A model generated the notes under the pieces. The model made no database searches. It saw only the letters and a list, made by a program, of their open reading frames with translations, and was not told where the DNA came from. DNA of 64,000 nucleotides from Cryphonectria parasitica EP155 (Eukaryota; Ascomycota; Sordariomycetes; Diaporthales; Cryphonectriaceae), in assembly GCF_011745365.1 (NCBI RefSeq), contig NW_024468912.1, positions 2,356,001 through 2,420,000 of the forward strand. Reading direction: 5' to 3'. Positions 35,726 to 48,900 of this stretch are shown in pieces. Within the stretch, counting starts at the first letter, position 1. Each line of letters opens with the position of its first letter. The translations under genes were made by a program, and so were the position numbers.

Positions 35726-37850
35726 GCAATACAGAATACAATAGCTTCTCCAGAAATCTCTTCGTTCTTGCACGCTCCTACTCAGGAAGAACTAGTTAAT
35801 CAGGTATATTAGCTTACTCAGCATATCTAGGATCTGTACAAATAATAGCAAGCTTAAAGCGCTACTATTGCTAACTAACAAGCTTAGCTAGCTTAGCAAG
35901 CTTAATAAGCACAGTTCATCTTTATAGCTACTAATGGTGCTGAAAAGGCGTATAAGATAAACAAGCTTGCTATGTATAATAGCAATCAGAAAATGCTGTA
36001 TGGATTTCTTACCTACTGCAGAGTATATTTCTTGCATTATATAATCTAGTTCACTATGAAATCTGAAAAGATTATTCTTGCAGGGATTCGTTTCGAGAAA
36101 GATGCTCTTATCTAGTACAAATCTTCTCTATATAACCATTTGAAGCATTAGAGTAATTCTAATATACATATCCAGGATACCAAGAATATGTTCGATTTCT
36201 TTAAGAGCTTCGAGAAGGCTTTCAAAGAAACCTTTAGCGATCCCAACAAAGAATATACTACAGCTTAGCAGCTTATAAATCTTAAGCAAACTAAGTTAGC
36301 TTCTGCTTATATAGTTAGATTCAAGCAATTCTTAGTATAACTCCTATAGAAAGATAAGAATCTCATGGAATACTACTATAAGAGATTTAAGGATAATATT
36401 AAGAATGAAATCTTCAAACAGAATTAGCTAGAAAACTTTGCAATATTCTCTAATCAAGCTATCTACATTAACAACTATCTATATAAATAATAGATGAAAA
36501 AGTTTAAGAAGGAAGAAAGCTAGATTTGGAGATTTCCAGCCAATATAAGCAAGAAACTTCAAAACAAGAATAGCAATCGATATAACAGTATAGCTTAGAG
36601 CAGCACTATATACGCTAGTTTCATGAAACTTAATGCAGCTAATAAGTAATATAGTAAGAAGAATAATATCACTTGCTACAACTACAACAAACAAGAATAT
36701 ATCATATGCAACTGTTATTAACCTTAGAAAAACAAATAACAATCAGTTCAGGAAGAATGCTAGATGAATATTGCTTAATAATAGAAATCCAATTAACTAA
36801 GCAAAAACATTCTCTCAAAGCAAGTATTAGATTCTATTAATTACAGAAGTTTCAGCTGAATATTCTGCTACAATAATAACTGCTTAATACACTTCTTGAA
36901 TAAGAAAGGATTAGAATGATTCTCTTAGAAGCCTTAGCGCTACAGACAAATAGCAATAGCAGAGCAAGAGTATATGCTCAATACTTCTATAAGTAGCAAT
37001 TCGGATTGCTTTAATATTATAGAACAAAGTATTCAAGCATTGAAAGAAGAGCTTAGTAATAATACTCTTCAATATTCTTCATTATTCATGCTAAGCATCA
37101 TAATCAGAGATATAAATAAGAAATAATATCTTCTTAGCTATTAGTATAAATATCTAAGCAATATAGAGAATGTTTCTCAAGCAATAGAAGAATCAAGCTA
37201 GAGCAAATAATCTAGCAGTTTGCAGAAGCTCTCTGCAAATAATATGCTTAACAAGCTTAAAGAAAGATTTCCTTTTAGCATTAGGTAGAATAAGGAAACA
37301 ACATAGATTGAATATCTCATCTACAGAATAGAGCTGAAAGAGCTCTTTATCTGCATCCTCTTACAAGATATCAAAGCACAATAAGATGAAGATCCTTAGA
37401 TTAATCTACTTCATAATCTATACTACAAATTAGTATAGATCTTCTGTACTTATTATAGCTGCAGAACGCATTTCTCAGATAAGATGCAATATGAATAATT
37501 CTCTATCAGAGAACTAGAGCAAATTCTTCAGGCTATTAAAGAATAGAAACTCTGCTTCAGAAAGATTTTCAATAAACAGCATTACAATGCATATATCGAA
37601 CTATTAAACAACTGCTTTATACAATATATAAATAAGAAAATAAAATAATAGCAGTATAAAACAATACTCTGTATAATTCATATTAATAATAAGATTTGTA
37701 ATTAGTATTAATAGAAGAAAGATTAGAAATAATAATAATATAAGCAAAAGCAAGCTAAGAAGCTTGCTTAAGAAGCAGCAAAGCAAGCTTAGAAGAATAA
37801 ATAGTTCTTAATAAACTCAAAAGAATAGAATTGCTTATAAAGAAACTGCA
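35726..37850 (+). pseudogene. gag of element F
   Basis: The frame opens after a stop at 35723-35725 in the family's usual place. The zinc knuckle region is near 36670-36725 (THC... reads ITCYNYNKQEYIICNC with one Cys changed to Tyr). Then the long extra segment (MEYLIYRIELKELFICI-type block near 37310) and the Lys/Ala/Gln tail near 37745-37800. pol lies in the -1 frame. Confidence 0.8.
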
Positions 37851-40800
37851 GATAATTAGATTAGAATAGTTTTTATATAAAGCTTTTAGAATAGATTATG
37901 CTTATATCAAGTTCAATATATATATTCAAGAATATAAATATAGCATACTATTAAATAGTGGCGCTTAGAGAAACTTTATATCTTTATATATTATTAATCA
38001 AGCATAATTATAATGGAAATGGAAAAAGCGCTTATACACTCTCAGCACTATAAAAGAATAATCTGTTGCATATAATTAAGAAGTAATCAATAAGAAAACT
38101 AATTATCTACTTATCTTAATTCAGAAATATGCAATTCAGATTTCTTTTAATATTACGGATATAGCACAGCATAAGCTAATTATAGAGCTTTTATAGCTCA
38201 AAGAGCACAATTCTCGAATCAATTAAACTACTAGCTAGATCTCATAAGAACAAGCTATATCTAGAGAGATAGTTACAATCAACAGCACAGGATTAAAGCT
38301 AGTGATTGAAGAATATTCAGGAAAAGAAGCTTCATACAACTTCATACATACTTTCAAGTTAGCAAAGCTAGCAGTTCAAGAAGAAGAATCTAGTAACAAG
38401 CGAATTCAAATAATGCTAGAGCGCTAACAGATTAGCAAAACAACAGAAGCGAAACCCTTAGCAAGTTGATCTGCTTCAGAGCAATAAGAAAAAGCTTTAG
38501 AATGTGAATTATAAATCTATACAGGAAAAACCTCGAAACTAAGCTCTCGAGCGCTCAGTCCAGCTCGGAGCAAATGCTCAAAGCTCTCAAAAATATTGCT
38601 AAAAACAATGAACAAAAAGAAGCACGCTTAACAGTACTTATTATTTCTTTAGATAGCAGAAACAGTATAAGAATTAGAATTAATACTTGCAAACATATTA
38701 TAAGAATATCATAAGTTTAAGAAATTATTCCAGAGAGAATTGAATATAGAATTATTGGAATATAGCTTATACAATTACGAAATTCCGCTACAAAAAGGAA
38801 AACAGCTCAAATTCTTTCCTATTTACGAACTAGATAAAGTACAGCTAGAAGCATTTCGGAAATATCTTGATGAGAATCTTAAGAAAGAATATATATAATT
38901 ATTGCAATTATTAGCAGAATATCCTATTCTGTTTATATCTAAGAAAAATAACAAGCTTAGATTATATATTAACTATAGATAATTTAATAATATTATAATT
39001 AAGAACTGATATTCATTATTACTCATTAAGAAATTACGAGATAAGCTGCAAGAAGCATAATGATTTACAGTTCTAAATCTAAAAAGAGCTTATAATCTGA
39101 TCAGAGTAAAAGAAGAAGAAGAATGGAAAACTGCTTTCAGAATACGCTATGAATACTACGAATATTTGGTTATACTCTTTAGTTTAACAAACATCCCAGC
39201 TTTATTCCAGAAAATGATTAATTACATTCTATGCAAGCATCTGAATCAGTTTATCATTGCTTATCTTAATAATATTCTTATTTACTTTCGAATATTAAAA
39301 GAATATAAGAAATATGTGGAAATAGTGTTGCAAATGCTTTAGGATGCAAAGCTTCTTGTAGAGCCTGCAAAGAGCTACTTTCATATACAAAAAGTCGACT
39401 ATCTCGGATTCACAATTAAGCTAGGATGCATCAAGCTACAGAAAGATAAAGTGAAAGCTATCAGAAACTAGCTAATTCTTAGAAGCATTAGAGATATTAG
39501 ATCTTTTCTCAGATATATCAACTTCTACAGATAGTTCATCAAGAACTATAGCCAAATCGCATATCCTCTTACAAATCTTACCAAAAGAGATTAATCCTTC
39601 AAATAAATCTCCAAAGCATAAGAAGCTTTCAACAAGATTATCAAGCATATTATCTCAGAACTAGTTCTATATAAAGCAGATCTCTACAAACCCTTTGAAA
39701 TTAAGACTAATATATCAGAATATGCATTCAAAGAACAGCTTAGCTAGCAAAATAACTAAGAATATTTAAGAATTATAAGCAACTTCTTAAAGAAGTTGAA
39801 TAGCTCAAAAATCAATTATAAAATCTCTAATTAGAAACTCATAGCAATAATAAAAGCTTTCAAGAAGTAATAATACTATCTTATTAGCGCATAATATCCG
39901 ATTATAGTTTACTCAGATCATAAGAATCTAACTACATTTATAATAATTAAGGTTTTGAATAAGCAATAAGTTAAATAAGCAGAATTTCTTTTACAGTTCA
40001 ATTTTAAGATTATATACTACAAAAGCTTAGAAAACGAATAAGCAGATGCTCTTAGCAGAAAACCAGACTATCAAGATACAGATTTCTCGGATATATAGAA
40101 TATCTTTGCTCAAGATGAGTTGGAAAATCTTATTAATATATATAGAGAACTAAATGCTGCTTTCAGAATTGAACTTTTAGAAAAAGATTCAGAATTAATA
40201 ACTCCAGATAAATAAAATAATTATATCAAGAATATATATAATGCATTAGTATACAAATATCAGAGAATCAGAATAACTTATAAATGCATTAAAAAATACT
40301 AGAACTTATTAAGCTTTAGGAAAAGAATTGGAAATATTCTATAACAATATAATAGCTGCAAGAAGAACAAAGCAAAAAAATATAAGCCTTACAAACTACT
40401 GCACCTCTTATCAGTATTTATAACTATTTAGCAATCTATCAATCTAAACTTTATTATTAAGCTATCTCTCTTACAAGAACTCTTAACTAAGATATAATAT
40501 AATAGCATTCTAGTAATAGTTTGCAAACTAAGCAAGTATACTTACTTTCTTTTCTATAAGAAAAGCAGTATAGCAGAAGAATTCGCATATGCATTTCTTA
40601 GAACAATTATTGCTAACTATAGCATGCTAAAAGAAGTAATCTCCAACAAAAATAGAAAGTTCAACTCAAAGTTTTGAACTTTGCTTATAAAACAGCTCGA
40701 AATATATTACAGAATATTTACAGTATTTCATCTGCAAACAGATAAATAAATAGAAAGAATAAATCAGATTATTAAATAGTACCTTCAATATTATATTAAT

Positions 40801-41487
40801 CAGAAATAGAACAATTAAATCAATTTATTGCTTCTTATACAGTTTGCTTATAATAGCACAAATATGAGCATAATAAAGAAGTTATTATTCTTTATACTCT
40901 ATAAATATAATCCAACAGCTTATTACAAAGCATTGCTAAGAGCAGATGCAGAAGCTGCAGATAAAAGAGTTAAGAAGATTAAGAAAATTCAGAAAAAACT
41001 CCAATTAGAATTACAATTTATTCAAGAATGAATAATGCAGTATGCAAACTCCAAAAGAATTGAGAAACTAATTCTATAGAAGGAAGATAAGATCTACTTA
41101 CTTTGAAAAAACATTAAAACAACTAGATTCAGCAACAAGCTCAATTATAAGAAGTTAGAATTATTCAAAATCTTGCAACAGATTTCTTTAGTTAATTATA
41201 AGTTAGCATTATTTTATAGGATGAGAATATATCTAGTTTTCTATATTTCATTACTAGAATTAGCAGCATAGAAAATATTAACGGATAATGCAGCAGAAGT
41301 AGAGAATAATAAATCAGAATACAAAATAGAAAAGATTCTTAAGTATAGAAGCATAAACAATATAAGAGAATATCTTATCAAATAGAAAAGCTATTCAGCA
41401 AGCGAAAACTTATGAGAACTATGAAAGAATGTTAAAAATGCTCAGAAAAAGATAGCTGAATATTGGAAAAGAAAAGCTAATACCTAA
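37851..41487 (+). pseudogene. pol of element F
   Basis: Protease near 37860-38400 with LNSGAQ-like site at about 37950; RT with YLNN at 39262-39273; RNase H about 39690-40060; integrase about 40150-41180 with CNSC-like residues near 40345 and ERINQ near 40757; chromodomain about 41300-41460 (EYLIKQKSY...). The stop TAA (41485-41487) overlaps the antisense stop. Inactive. Confidence 0.9.
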
Positions 41488-42210
41488 AACGATCGCTCCG
41501 CCCTGAACTGAAATCCAGAGACCTCAGAGACCTCGCTCTCCAGGAAACCCGATCAATCTACTACTGCATTCCCTACATTCAAGGAATTCCAGTCAAAACC
41601 TTCAGAGGAAGAACTCATAGGAACAGCAATAAGCTCTGCAGAAATTACAGCCTGCACCTCAGCAGCTACGCGCTCCCATTCCTCCTCCTTCAGACCCTCA
41701 TTTACCAGCTTTATCCCCTTCTCCTGAAGGAAGCGTTGCTGCTTCTTCAAACGAAACAAACGACCTAAGGACTCGGAAAGACGAGCTTGAGCATCCGCTA
41801 ACTCTCGCTGGCGTTCCAGCAGACGTTCTTCCTCCTCCACCTTCCTACCATTCAGACGAACCAACTCATCAGTAATACGGAATACTGAAATAATACCATC
41901 AGCAAAAAAAAAAAAAAAAAAAAGAGAAAGAAAAGAAGGGAAAGAAAAACCTACGAGAGGACATAGAAACCCAGCCAGCGTCACATGAACAACCCCGCTT
42001 GGTACACTGAGAACAACTCTTTACCCCATCAACCATTTTGCACCGCACCCCTTCTTCCAGACACAACGAACACAGCATGACCTCGTAACCAGTAGACTCG
42101 ATATACGAAAAACGCTCGAGACGACGGAAGTGCAGCTTTGAGAGAGCCACAGAAGAACCAGAAGCAGAAGAGGATTTGCTAACGCAGGAATTCAAGATTC
42201 TGTTCAACAT
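41484..42210 (-). pseudogene. antisense Cys-rich/coiled-coil ORF, variant 2 (F), nearly intact
   Basis: Best-preserved copy. Start ATG 42208-42210 (MLNRILNSCVSKSSS). Seven Cys at residues 47, 50, 57, 66, 69, 74 and 76 give C-x2-C-x6-C-x8-C-x2-C-x4-C-x-C. A 20-base A run (41904-41923; T run in the gene) shifts the frame by one. Downstream, ITDELVRLNGRKVEEEE and RLFRLKKQQRFLQEKG form a strong coiled coil, then AAEVQAV and SSSEGFDWNSLNVGN. One TGG-to-TGA change follows at about 41550, then the frame reaches TAG at 41484-41486. GC content is clearly above the neighbouring pol. Possible zinc-binding regulator; function unknown. Confidence 0.75.
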
Positions 42211-42290
42211 AACGAATTAGGAAGACATAACCACGCATGCGAATAACTTGCCAGAATACTTACGGAAGATCATTAGAAACAACGATCGAT

Positions 42291-42303
42291 AGGAGGGAGA
42301 TGA
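42291..42303 (+). other. polypurine tract of element F
   Basis: AGGAGGGAGATGA directly precedes the 3' LTR; the least mutated form of this tract in the window. Confidence 0.8.
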
Positions 42304-42791
42304 TATTATGACCCATTCAACATGCAGATCATCAGCCAGAACACCCGGAACAACTATTCAGAAAAACAGGAAAGAATTCAATATCATAAGAACTAAAGCT
42401 TACATAATCAAGAATTAGAATTGCAGAAACCTAACCAATCAGATAACAAGACGATCATTTGTAATCACTAGCGCTCAGTAATCAATAGTAATTCAGAATA
42501 ATCAATGATAATCTGGAATAACTACTAGCAAGCAAGAACTGAAGAACCAAATATATAAAGGTTTATATTTCTTACTGTTAGATAGATTTCCTTCAGATAA
42601 TTCTTCAGTTGTTAATCTAAATATCAGATTACTCTCTACTCTAATAGCCCCAAAGGCAGTGAATACTTGCATCGCTTATTGAGACTTGTACAGTTCCATA
42701 TTTAAGGACTTAGCACTTTGATACCGCTCTTGTTAGCATAAACCCCCTTTGTGTACTTTGGAATCTTCGGATTGCTGCAGTGCTCATTACA
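42304..42791 (+). repeat. 3' LTR of element F (488 bp)
   Basis: Starts TATTATGACCCATTC and ends TGCTCATTACA, then gagaa. Same length as the 5' LTR; its two ends are cleaner than its middle. Confidence 0.93.
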
Positions 42792-42796
42792 GAGAA

Positions 42797-42861
42797 GCTA
42801 TTATATTTCATATTGCTTAAGAGAATAATATTGAACTATTCTTGAATAAGAATTATCAAAA
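42797..42861 (-). pseudogene. gag start and leader of element C
   Basis: The last piece of C between F and C's 5' LTR. On the minus strand gag opens after the stop near 42817-42819; the rest is the leader with the TTTTGATAATTC block. Confidence 0.8.
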
Positions 42862-43299
42862 TGTAATGAGTACTGTAGCAATTCAAAGATTTCAAAGTAT
42901 ATAAGAAGTTTATACTAATAAGAGCAGTACTAAGTATAAGCTTTGAATACAGAAATATAATTATAATAATTATATAAGTATTTACTGCTTTTGAAGCTAT
43001 TAGAATAAGAGAGTAATCTAATATTTAGATTAATAACTAAAGAACTATATATTGAATCTATTTAATAATAATGAATGTGTTCTTATATATTCAGCTCTTT
43101 AGTATAGCTTATCTTAGCTTATTACTGATTCAGATAATCCGAGCTTACTGAATTATCTAATGATCCAGTGATCTATCTCTGCTATATTTCTAATCCTAAG
43201 CTATGTAATCAATGTTTAGTTAGAACATTGGATTCTTGATATCTGATTCTTGTTACTCGTAACCTGTTTCGTAATCTGCATGTTGAATGAGTTATAACA
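42862..43299 (-). repeat. 5' LTR of element C (438 bp)
   Basis: Plus-strand ends TGTAATGAGTACTG and AGTTATAACA, then gctac. It equals the left LTR of C in length and cassette. It stands head-to-head with the 5' LTR of G, 25 bp away. Confidence 0.93.
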
Positions 43300-43304
43300 G
43301 CTAC

Positions 43305-43319
43305 GGATTTCTCTAATGC
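43305..43319. other. pre-insertion sequence between C and G
   Basis: A short stretch (ggatttctctaatgc) that belongs to neither element. With 9075-9083 on the left of C and 51346 onward on the right of G it joins into a continuous non-LTR sequence once duplications are removed. Confidence 0.6.
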
Positions 43320-43324
43320 ATTAT

Positions 43325-43813
43325 TGTTATAACCCATCCAACATGCAGATCACGAAAACAGGTCACAAGCAAACAAGAACCAGATATTATAACATAACAT
43401 CAGACAACTCACAAGGATTACGTAACCCAGGGTTAGGATTACAGACCAACCAATCAGAAGAGCTCACCTGTGCTCACCGAGCTTCAGTAAGCACTACTGG
43501 GCAGCAGTAAGCCCCAGTGAGCACCACTGAGCAGCAGTGAGCTTCAATAAGCATCAGCAAGCTATACTGAAGAGCAGGATATATAACTATACATTCATTA
43601 TCATTAGACAGATCATTGTATATAGCTCTTTAGTTATTAATCTAAGTATTCAGTCTTCTATACTGAATAGCTTCAAAAGCAGTAAATACTTGCATCGCTT
43701 ATTAGAACTTGTATGATTTCGTATTTAAGAACTTGATATTTTGATACTACTCTTATTAGCATAAAACTTCTTGTATACTTAGAAATCTTCGGATTATTGC
43801 AATGCTTATTATA
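43325..43813 (+). repeat. 5' LTR of element G (489 bp)
   Basis: Starts TGTTATAACCCATCC and ends CTTATTATA. The cassette is a run of GTGAGC/CAGCAGTGAGC-type half sites (about 43465-43560), including CACTG-agcag-CAGTG. The GGGTTAGG motif lies near 43432. The first half is nearly RIP-free. Confidence 0.93.
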
Positions 43814-43858
43814 TTTTAATAATTCTTGTTTAAGAATGGTTTAGTATTACTCTCTTGA

Positions 43859-45960
43859 GCAATATGGAATACAATAGCTTCTTTAGAAATCTTTTCGTTC
43901 TTGCGCGCTCTTACTCAGGAAGAACTGATTAACTAGGTATACTAGCTTATTCAGCGTATTCAGAATCTGTGCGAATAACAGCAGGCTTAGAGCGCTATCA
44001 TCGCTAATTAACAAGCTTAGCTAGCTTAATAAGCTTAGCAGGCGCAGTTTATCTCTGCAACTATTAGTAGCGCTGGAAAAGTATATAAGATGAATAAGCT
44101 TGCTATATATAATAGCAACTAGAAAATGCTGTATAAATTCCTTATTTACTGCAAAGCATATTTTCTGCACTACAAAACTTAGTTTACTAAGAAATCTAAG
44201 AAAGTTATTCTTGCAGAGATTTATCTTGAAAAGAATGCTCTTATTTAGTACAAGCTTTCTCTATATAATTACTTGGAGCATTAGAATAACTCCAGCGTAT
44301 ATACTCAGAGTATTAAGAATATATTCGATTTCTTTGAAAGCTTTGAAAAAGCTTTCAAAGAGATCTTTGATAATTCTAATGAAGAATGTACTATAGCTTA
44401 GCAGCTTATAAACCTCAAGCAAACTAAATCAGCTTTTGCTTATATAGTTAAGTTTAAGCAGCTCTTAGCAAAACTTTCATAGAAAGATAAGAATCTTATA
44501 GAATATTATTATAAGGAATTTAAGAATAATATTAAGAATGAAATCTCTAAATAGAATTAGCTAGAGAATTTTGCAATATTCTTCAATTAAGCTATTTGCA
44601 TTAATAATTATCTATATAAACAATAAATAGAGAAGTTTAAGAAGAAAGAAAGCTAAATTTAGAGATTTTCAGCTAATATGAATAAGAAACTTCAAAATAA
44701 GAATAATGATTAATATAGCAGTATAGCTCAGAGCAGTACTATGTATGCTGATTCTATAAAGCTCGATGCAGCTAATAGGCAGTATAGCAAGAAGAATAAT
44801 ATTACTTGCTACAATTGCAATAAATAAGAATATATAATATGCAACTGCTATTAATCCCGAAAAAATAAATAGCAATTAGTTTAGAAAGAATACTAGATAA
44901 ATATTGCTTAACAATAGAAATTCAATTAACTAAGCAAAAATATTCTTTTAGAGCAAGTATTAAACTCTATTAATTATGAAAATCTCAGCTGAATATTCTA
45001 TTATAATAATAACTGCTTAATATATCTTTTGAATAAGGAAGATTCAGGATAGTTTTCTTAGAAATCTAGATGCTGCAGATAAATAGCAATAGCAGAATGA
45101 GAATGTATGCTTAGCACTTCTACAAGTAGCAATTTGAACTGCTTTGATATTGCAGAATAAAGCATTCAGATGTTGGAAGAAGGATTTAGTAATAATACTC
45201 TTCAACATTCTTCATTATTTATGCTAAGTACTATAATCAGGAATATGAATAAGAGATGATATTCTCTTAGTTACTGGTATAAATATAAGAACGCTTTTCA
45301 GATAGCAAAGAGATGAAACTAGGATGAGCAGTTTAACGGTTTACTAGAATCTCCTGTGAATAATGAACTTAAGAAGCTTACAGGAAGGTTTCCCTTCAGC
45401 ATTAGATAGAATAAGGAAATAATATAGATTGAATATCTCATCTATGAAATAGAACTAAAGAAGCTCTTTACCTGTATTCCCTTGCAGAACATTGAAGTAT
45501 AGCAAGATAAGGATTCTTGAGTTAGCTTATTTCACAATCTATACTACAAACTAGCTTAAATCTCCTGCATCTATCATAGCTATAGAATGCATTTCTCGGA
45601 TAAAGTGCAATACAAATGATTTTCTATTAGAGAATCAGAATAAATCCTTTAGGCTGTTAAAGAACAGAAACTTCGCTTCAGAAAGATTCTCAACAGATAA
45701 TACTATAATGTATATATCAAGCTACTGAATGATTGCTCTATACAATGTATAGATAAAAAGATAGAATAGTAATAATGTAAGATAATACTCTGTACAATTT
45801 ATATCAATAATAAAGTTTGTAACTGATATTGATAGAAGAAAGACTAGAAATAATGATAATATAAGCAAAAACAAGCTAAGAAGCTTGCTTGAGAAGTAGC
45901 GAAGTAAGCTTAGAAGAATAAGTAGCTCTTAATAAATTCAAAAGAACAGGATTGCTTGTA
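43859..45960 (+). pseudogene. gag of element G
   Basis: The frame opens after TGA 43856-43858; the first ATG is at 44090 (MNKLAIYNS). Zinc knuckle near 44805-44850 reads ITCYNCNKQEYIICNC, with the Gly-His pair turned into Glu-Tyr. Extra segment with the RIYHSYRMHFSDK-type block near 45575-45610. RIP stops throughout. Confidence 0.82.
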
Positions 45961-48900
45961 AAAGAACTGCAGATAATCAGATTCGAATAGTTTCTATATA
46001 AAGCTTCTAGAATAGATTATGCTTATATTAAGTTTGATATATATATTCAAGAATACAAATATAGCATATTATTAGATAGTAATGCTTAGGGAAACTTCAT
46101 ATTCCTATATATTGTTAATTAAGCATAATTATAATAGAAATAAAAGAAGCGCTTATATACTCTCAATACTGTAAAAGAACAATCTGTTGCATACAACTAA
46201 GGAGTAATCGATAAGAAGACTGATCATCTATCTATTTTGATTCAGAAACATGCAATTCAGATTTCTTTTGATATTATAAATATAGTATAGCATAAGCTGA
46301 TTATAGAACTTTCATAGCTCAAGAAGTACAATTCTCGAATCAATTGAACTACTAGCTAGCTCTTATGAGAATAAGCTATATTTAGAGAGATAGTTGCAAT
46401 TAGCAGTGCAGAATCGAAGCTAGTTATTGAAGAATACTTAGAAAAAGAAGCTTCAAACAACTTTATACATATCTTCAAATTAGCAGAGCTAGCAGTTCAA
46501 AGAGAAGGATTTAGTAATAAGCGAATCCAAATAGTACTAGAATGCTAATAAGTTAGCAAAACAACGGAAGCAAAACTCTTAGCAAATCAGTCCGCTCCGG
46601 AGCAACAAGGAAAAGCTTTAGAATGTGAATTGTGAATCTATACAGGAAAAACCTCAAAACTAAGCTTTCAAGCGCTCAATCTGGCCTGAAGCGAATGCTT
46701 AAGGCTTTCGAAAATGCTATTAGAAAAGAAGTATGCTTAATAATATCTACTATTTCTCCAGATAGCAGAAACAGCATAGAGATCAGAACTAATACTTGCG
46801 AATATATTACAAGAATATTATAAGTTCAAGAAACTATTCCAGAAAGAATTAGATACGAGATTGCTAGAATACAGCTTATATAATCACAAAATCCTGCTAT
46901 AAGAAGAGAAATAGCTCAAATTCTTCCTTATTTACAGATTAAACAAAGCATAACTAGAAGTACTTAAGAAGTATTTTAATGAAAATCTTAAGAAAGAATA
47001 TATATAATTATTGCAATTACTAGCAGAATATTCTATTCTGTTTATATTTAAGAAAAATAGCAAGCTTAGGCTATATATTGATTATAAGCAATTTAATGAT
47101 ATTATAATCAAGAACTAATATCTGCTACTACTTATTAAGAAACTATAAGATAGATTACAAGAAGTATAGTGATTTACAGTTTTAAATCTAAAAGGAGTTT
47201 ATAATCTGATTAGAATAAAGAAAGAAGAAGAATAGAAAACTGCTTTCAGAATATGCTATGAATACTATAAATATTTAATTATGCTCTTTAATCTAACAAA
47301 TGCTTCAGCTTTGTTTCAGAAAATGATCAATTATATTCTATGCAAGTATCTAAATCAGTTCATCATTGCCTATCTTGATAACATTCTTATCTACTCTTGA
47401 ATACTTGAAGAATATAAGAAATATATAGAAATAGTATTGTAAACGCTTTAAGATACAAAACTTCTTATGAAATCTGCAAAGAGTTACTTTTATGTATAAA
47501 AGATTGATTACTTCGGATTTATAATCAAGCTAGAATATATTAAGCTATAGAAAGATAAGATAGAAGCTATTAGGAATTAGCTAGTTCTCAGAAATATTAG
47601 AAATATTAGATCTTTCCTTGAATATATTAACTTCTATAAGCAGTTTATTAAGAACTATAGCTGGATTGTACATTTCTTTACAAATCTTACTAAAAAGAAG
47701 CAGCTCTTTGAGTAAAACTCTAAGGCATAAGAAGCTTTTGATGAGATTATCAAGCATATTACTATAGAACTAATTCTATATAAAGCAGATCTCTATAAAC
47801 TCTTTAAAGTTGAGACTAATATATTAGAATATATACTCGGAGAATAATTTAGCTAGCAAAATAATCAAGAGCATCTAAGAATTATAAGCAACTTTTCAAA
47901 GAAGTTGAATAGCTTAGAAATCAATTATAGAATTTCTAATTAGAAATTCATAGCAATAGTAAAAGCTTTTAAGAAGTAGCAATACTATTTTATTAATGCA
48001 TAATATTCAATTATAATTTACTCAGATTATAAGAATCTGATTATATTTATAATAACTAAGATTTTGAATAAGCAACAAGTTAGATAAGCAGAATTCCTTT
48101 TATAATTCGATTTCAAGATTGTATACTGCAAAAGCTTGGAAAATGAATAAGCAGATGCTCTTAGCAGAAAATTAGATTATTGAGATGCAGATTCTTTGGA
48201 TATATAGAATATCTTTGCTTAAGATGAATCAGGAAATCTCGTTAATATATACAGAAAACTGAATGCTGCTCTCAGAATAGAACTCTTGGAAAAGAATTCA
48301 GAATTAATGATTTCAGATAAATAAGATAATTATATTAAGAATATATATAGTATATTAGCATATGAATATCAGAGAGTTAGAGCAATCTATGAATGCATTA
48401 AAAGATACTGGAATTCATTAAGCTTTAGAAAAAGGATTGAGAATATTCTATAATAATGTAATAGCTGCAAGAAGAATAAAGCAGAAAAATATAAGCTTTA
48501 CAGATTACTGTACTCTTTATTAGTATCTATAATTATTTAGCAATTCATTAGTCTAGATTTTATTACTAAGCTATCTCTCTTATAAAAACTTTTAATTAAA
48601 GTGCAATACAATAGTATTCTAGTAGTGATTTGCAAACTAAGCAAGTATGCTTATTTTCTTTTTTATAAGAAAAGCAGCATAGTAGAGGAATTCGTATATG
48701 CATTTCTCAGAATAATTATTACTAATTACAGCATACTAGAGGAAGTAATCTTCAATAGAGATAGAAAGTTTAATTTAAAGTTTTGAACTTTGCTTATAAA
48801 ACAGCTTGAAATATACTATAGAATGTTTATAGCATTTCATTTACAAATAAATAAATAAATAGAAAGAATAAATTAAGTTGTTAAATAATACTTACAATAC

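Larger units (their letters stand above)
35193..42791 (+). mobile_element. Chromovirus copy F, full length, TSD gagaa
   Basis: 7,599 bp, plus orientation, flanked by gagaa (35188-35192 and 42792-42796), with 488-bp LTRs. Its LTR subtype differs from A/I and C/H. Its 3' end (about 41530-42300) is far less RIP-mutated than its pol. Confidence 0.95.
9084..43299 (-). mobile_element. Chromovirus copy C, split by D, E and F; TSD gctac
   Basis: Its outer LTRs are both 438 bp (9084-9521 and 42862-43299) and are flanked by gctac (9079-9083 and 43300-43304). Removing D with a 4-bp duplication, E and F with 5-bp duplications leaves about 7.4 kb, the normal family length. Orientation is minus. It is one of the most RIP-mutated copies, consistent with being an early insertion that later served as target for three others. 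Confidence 0.93.
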
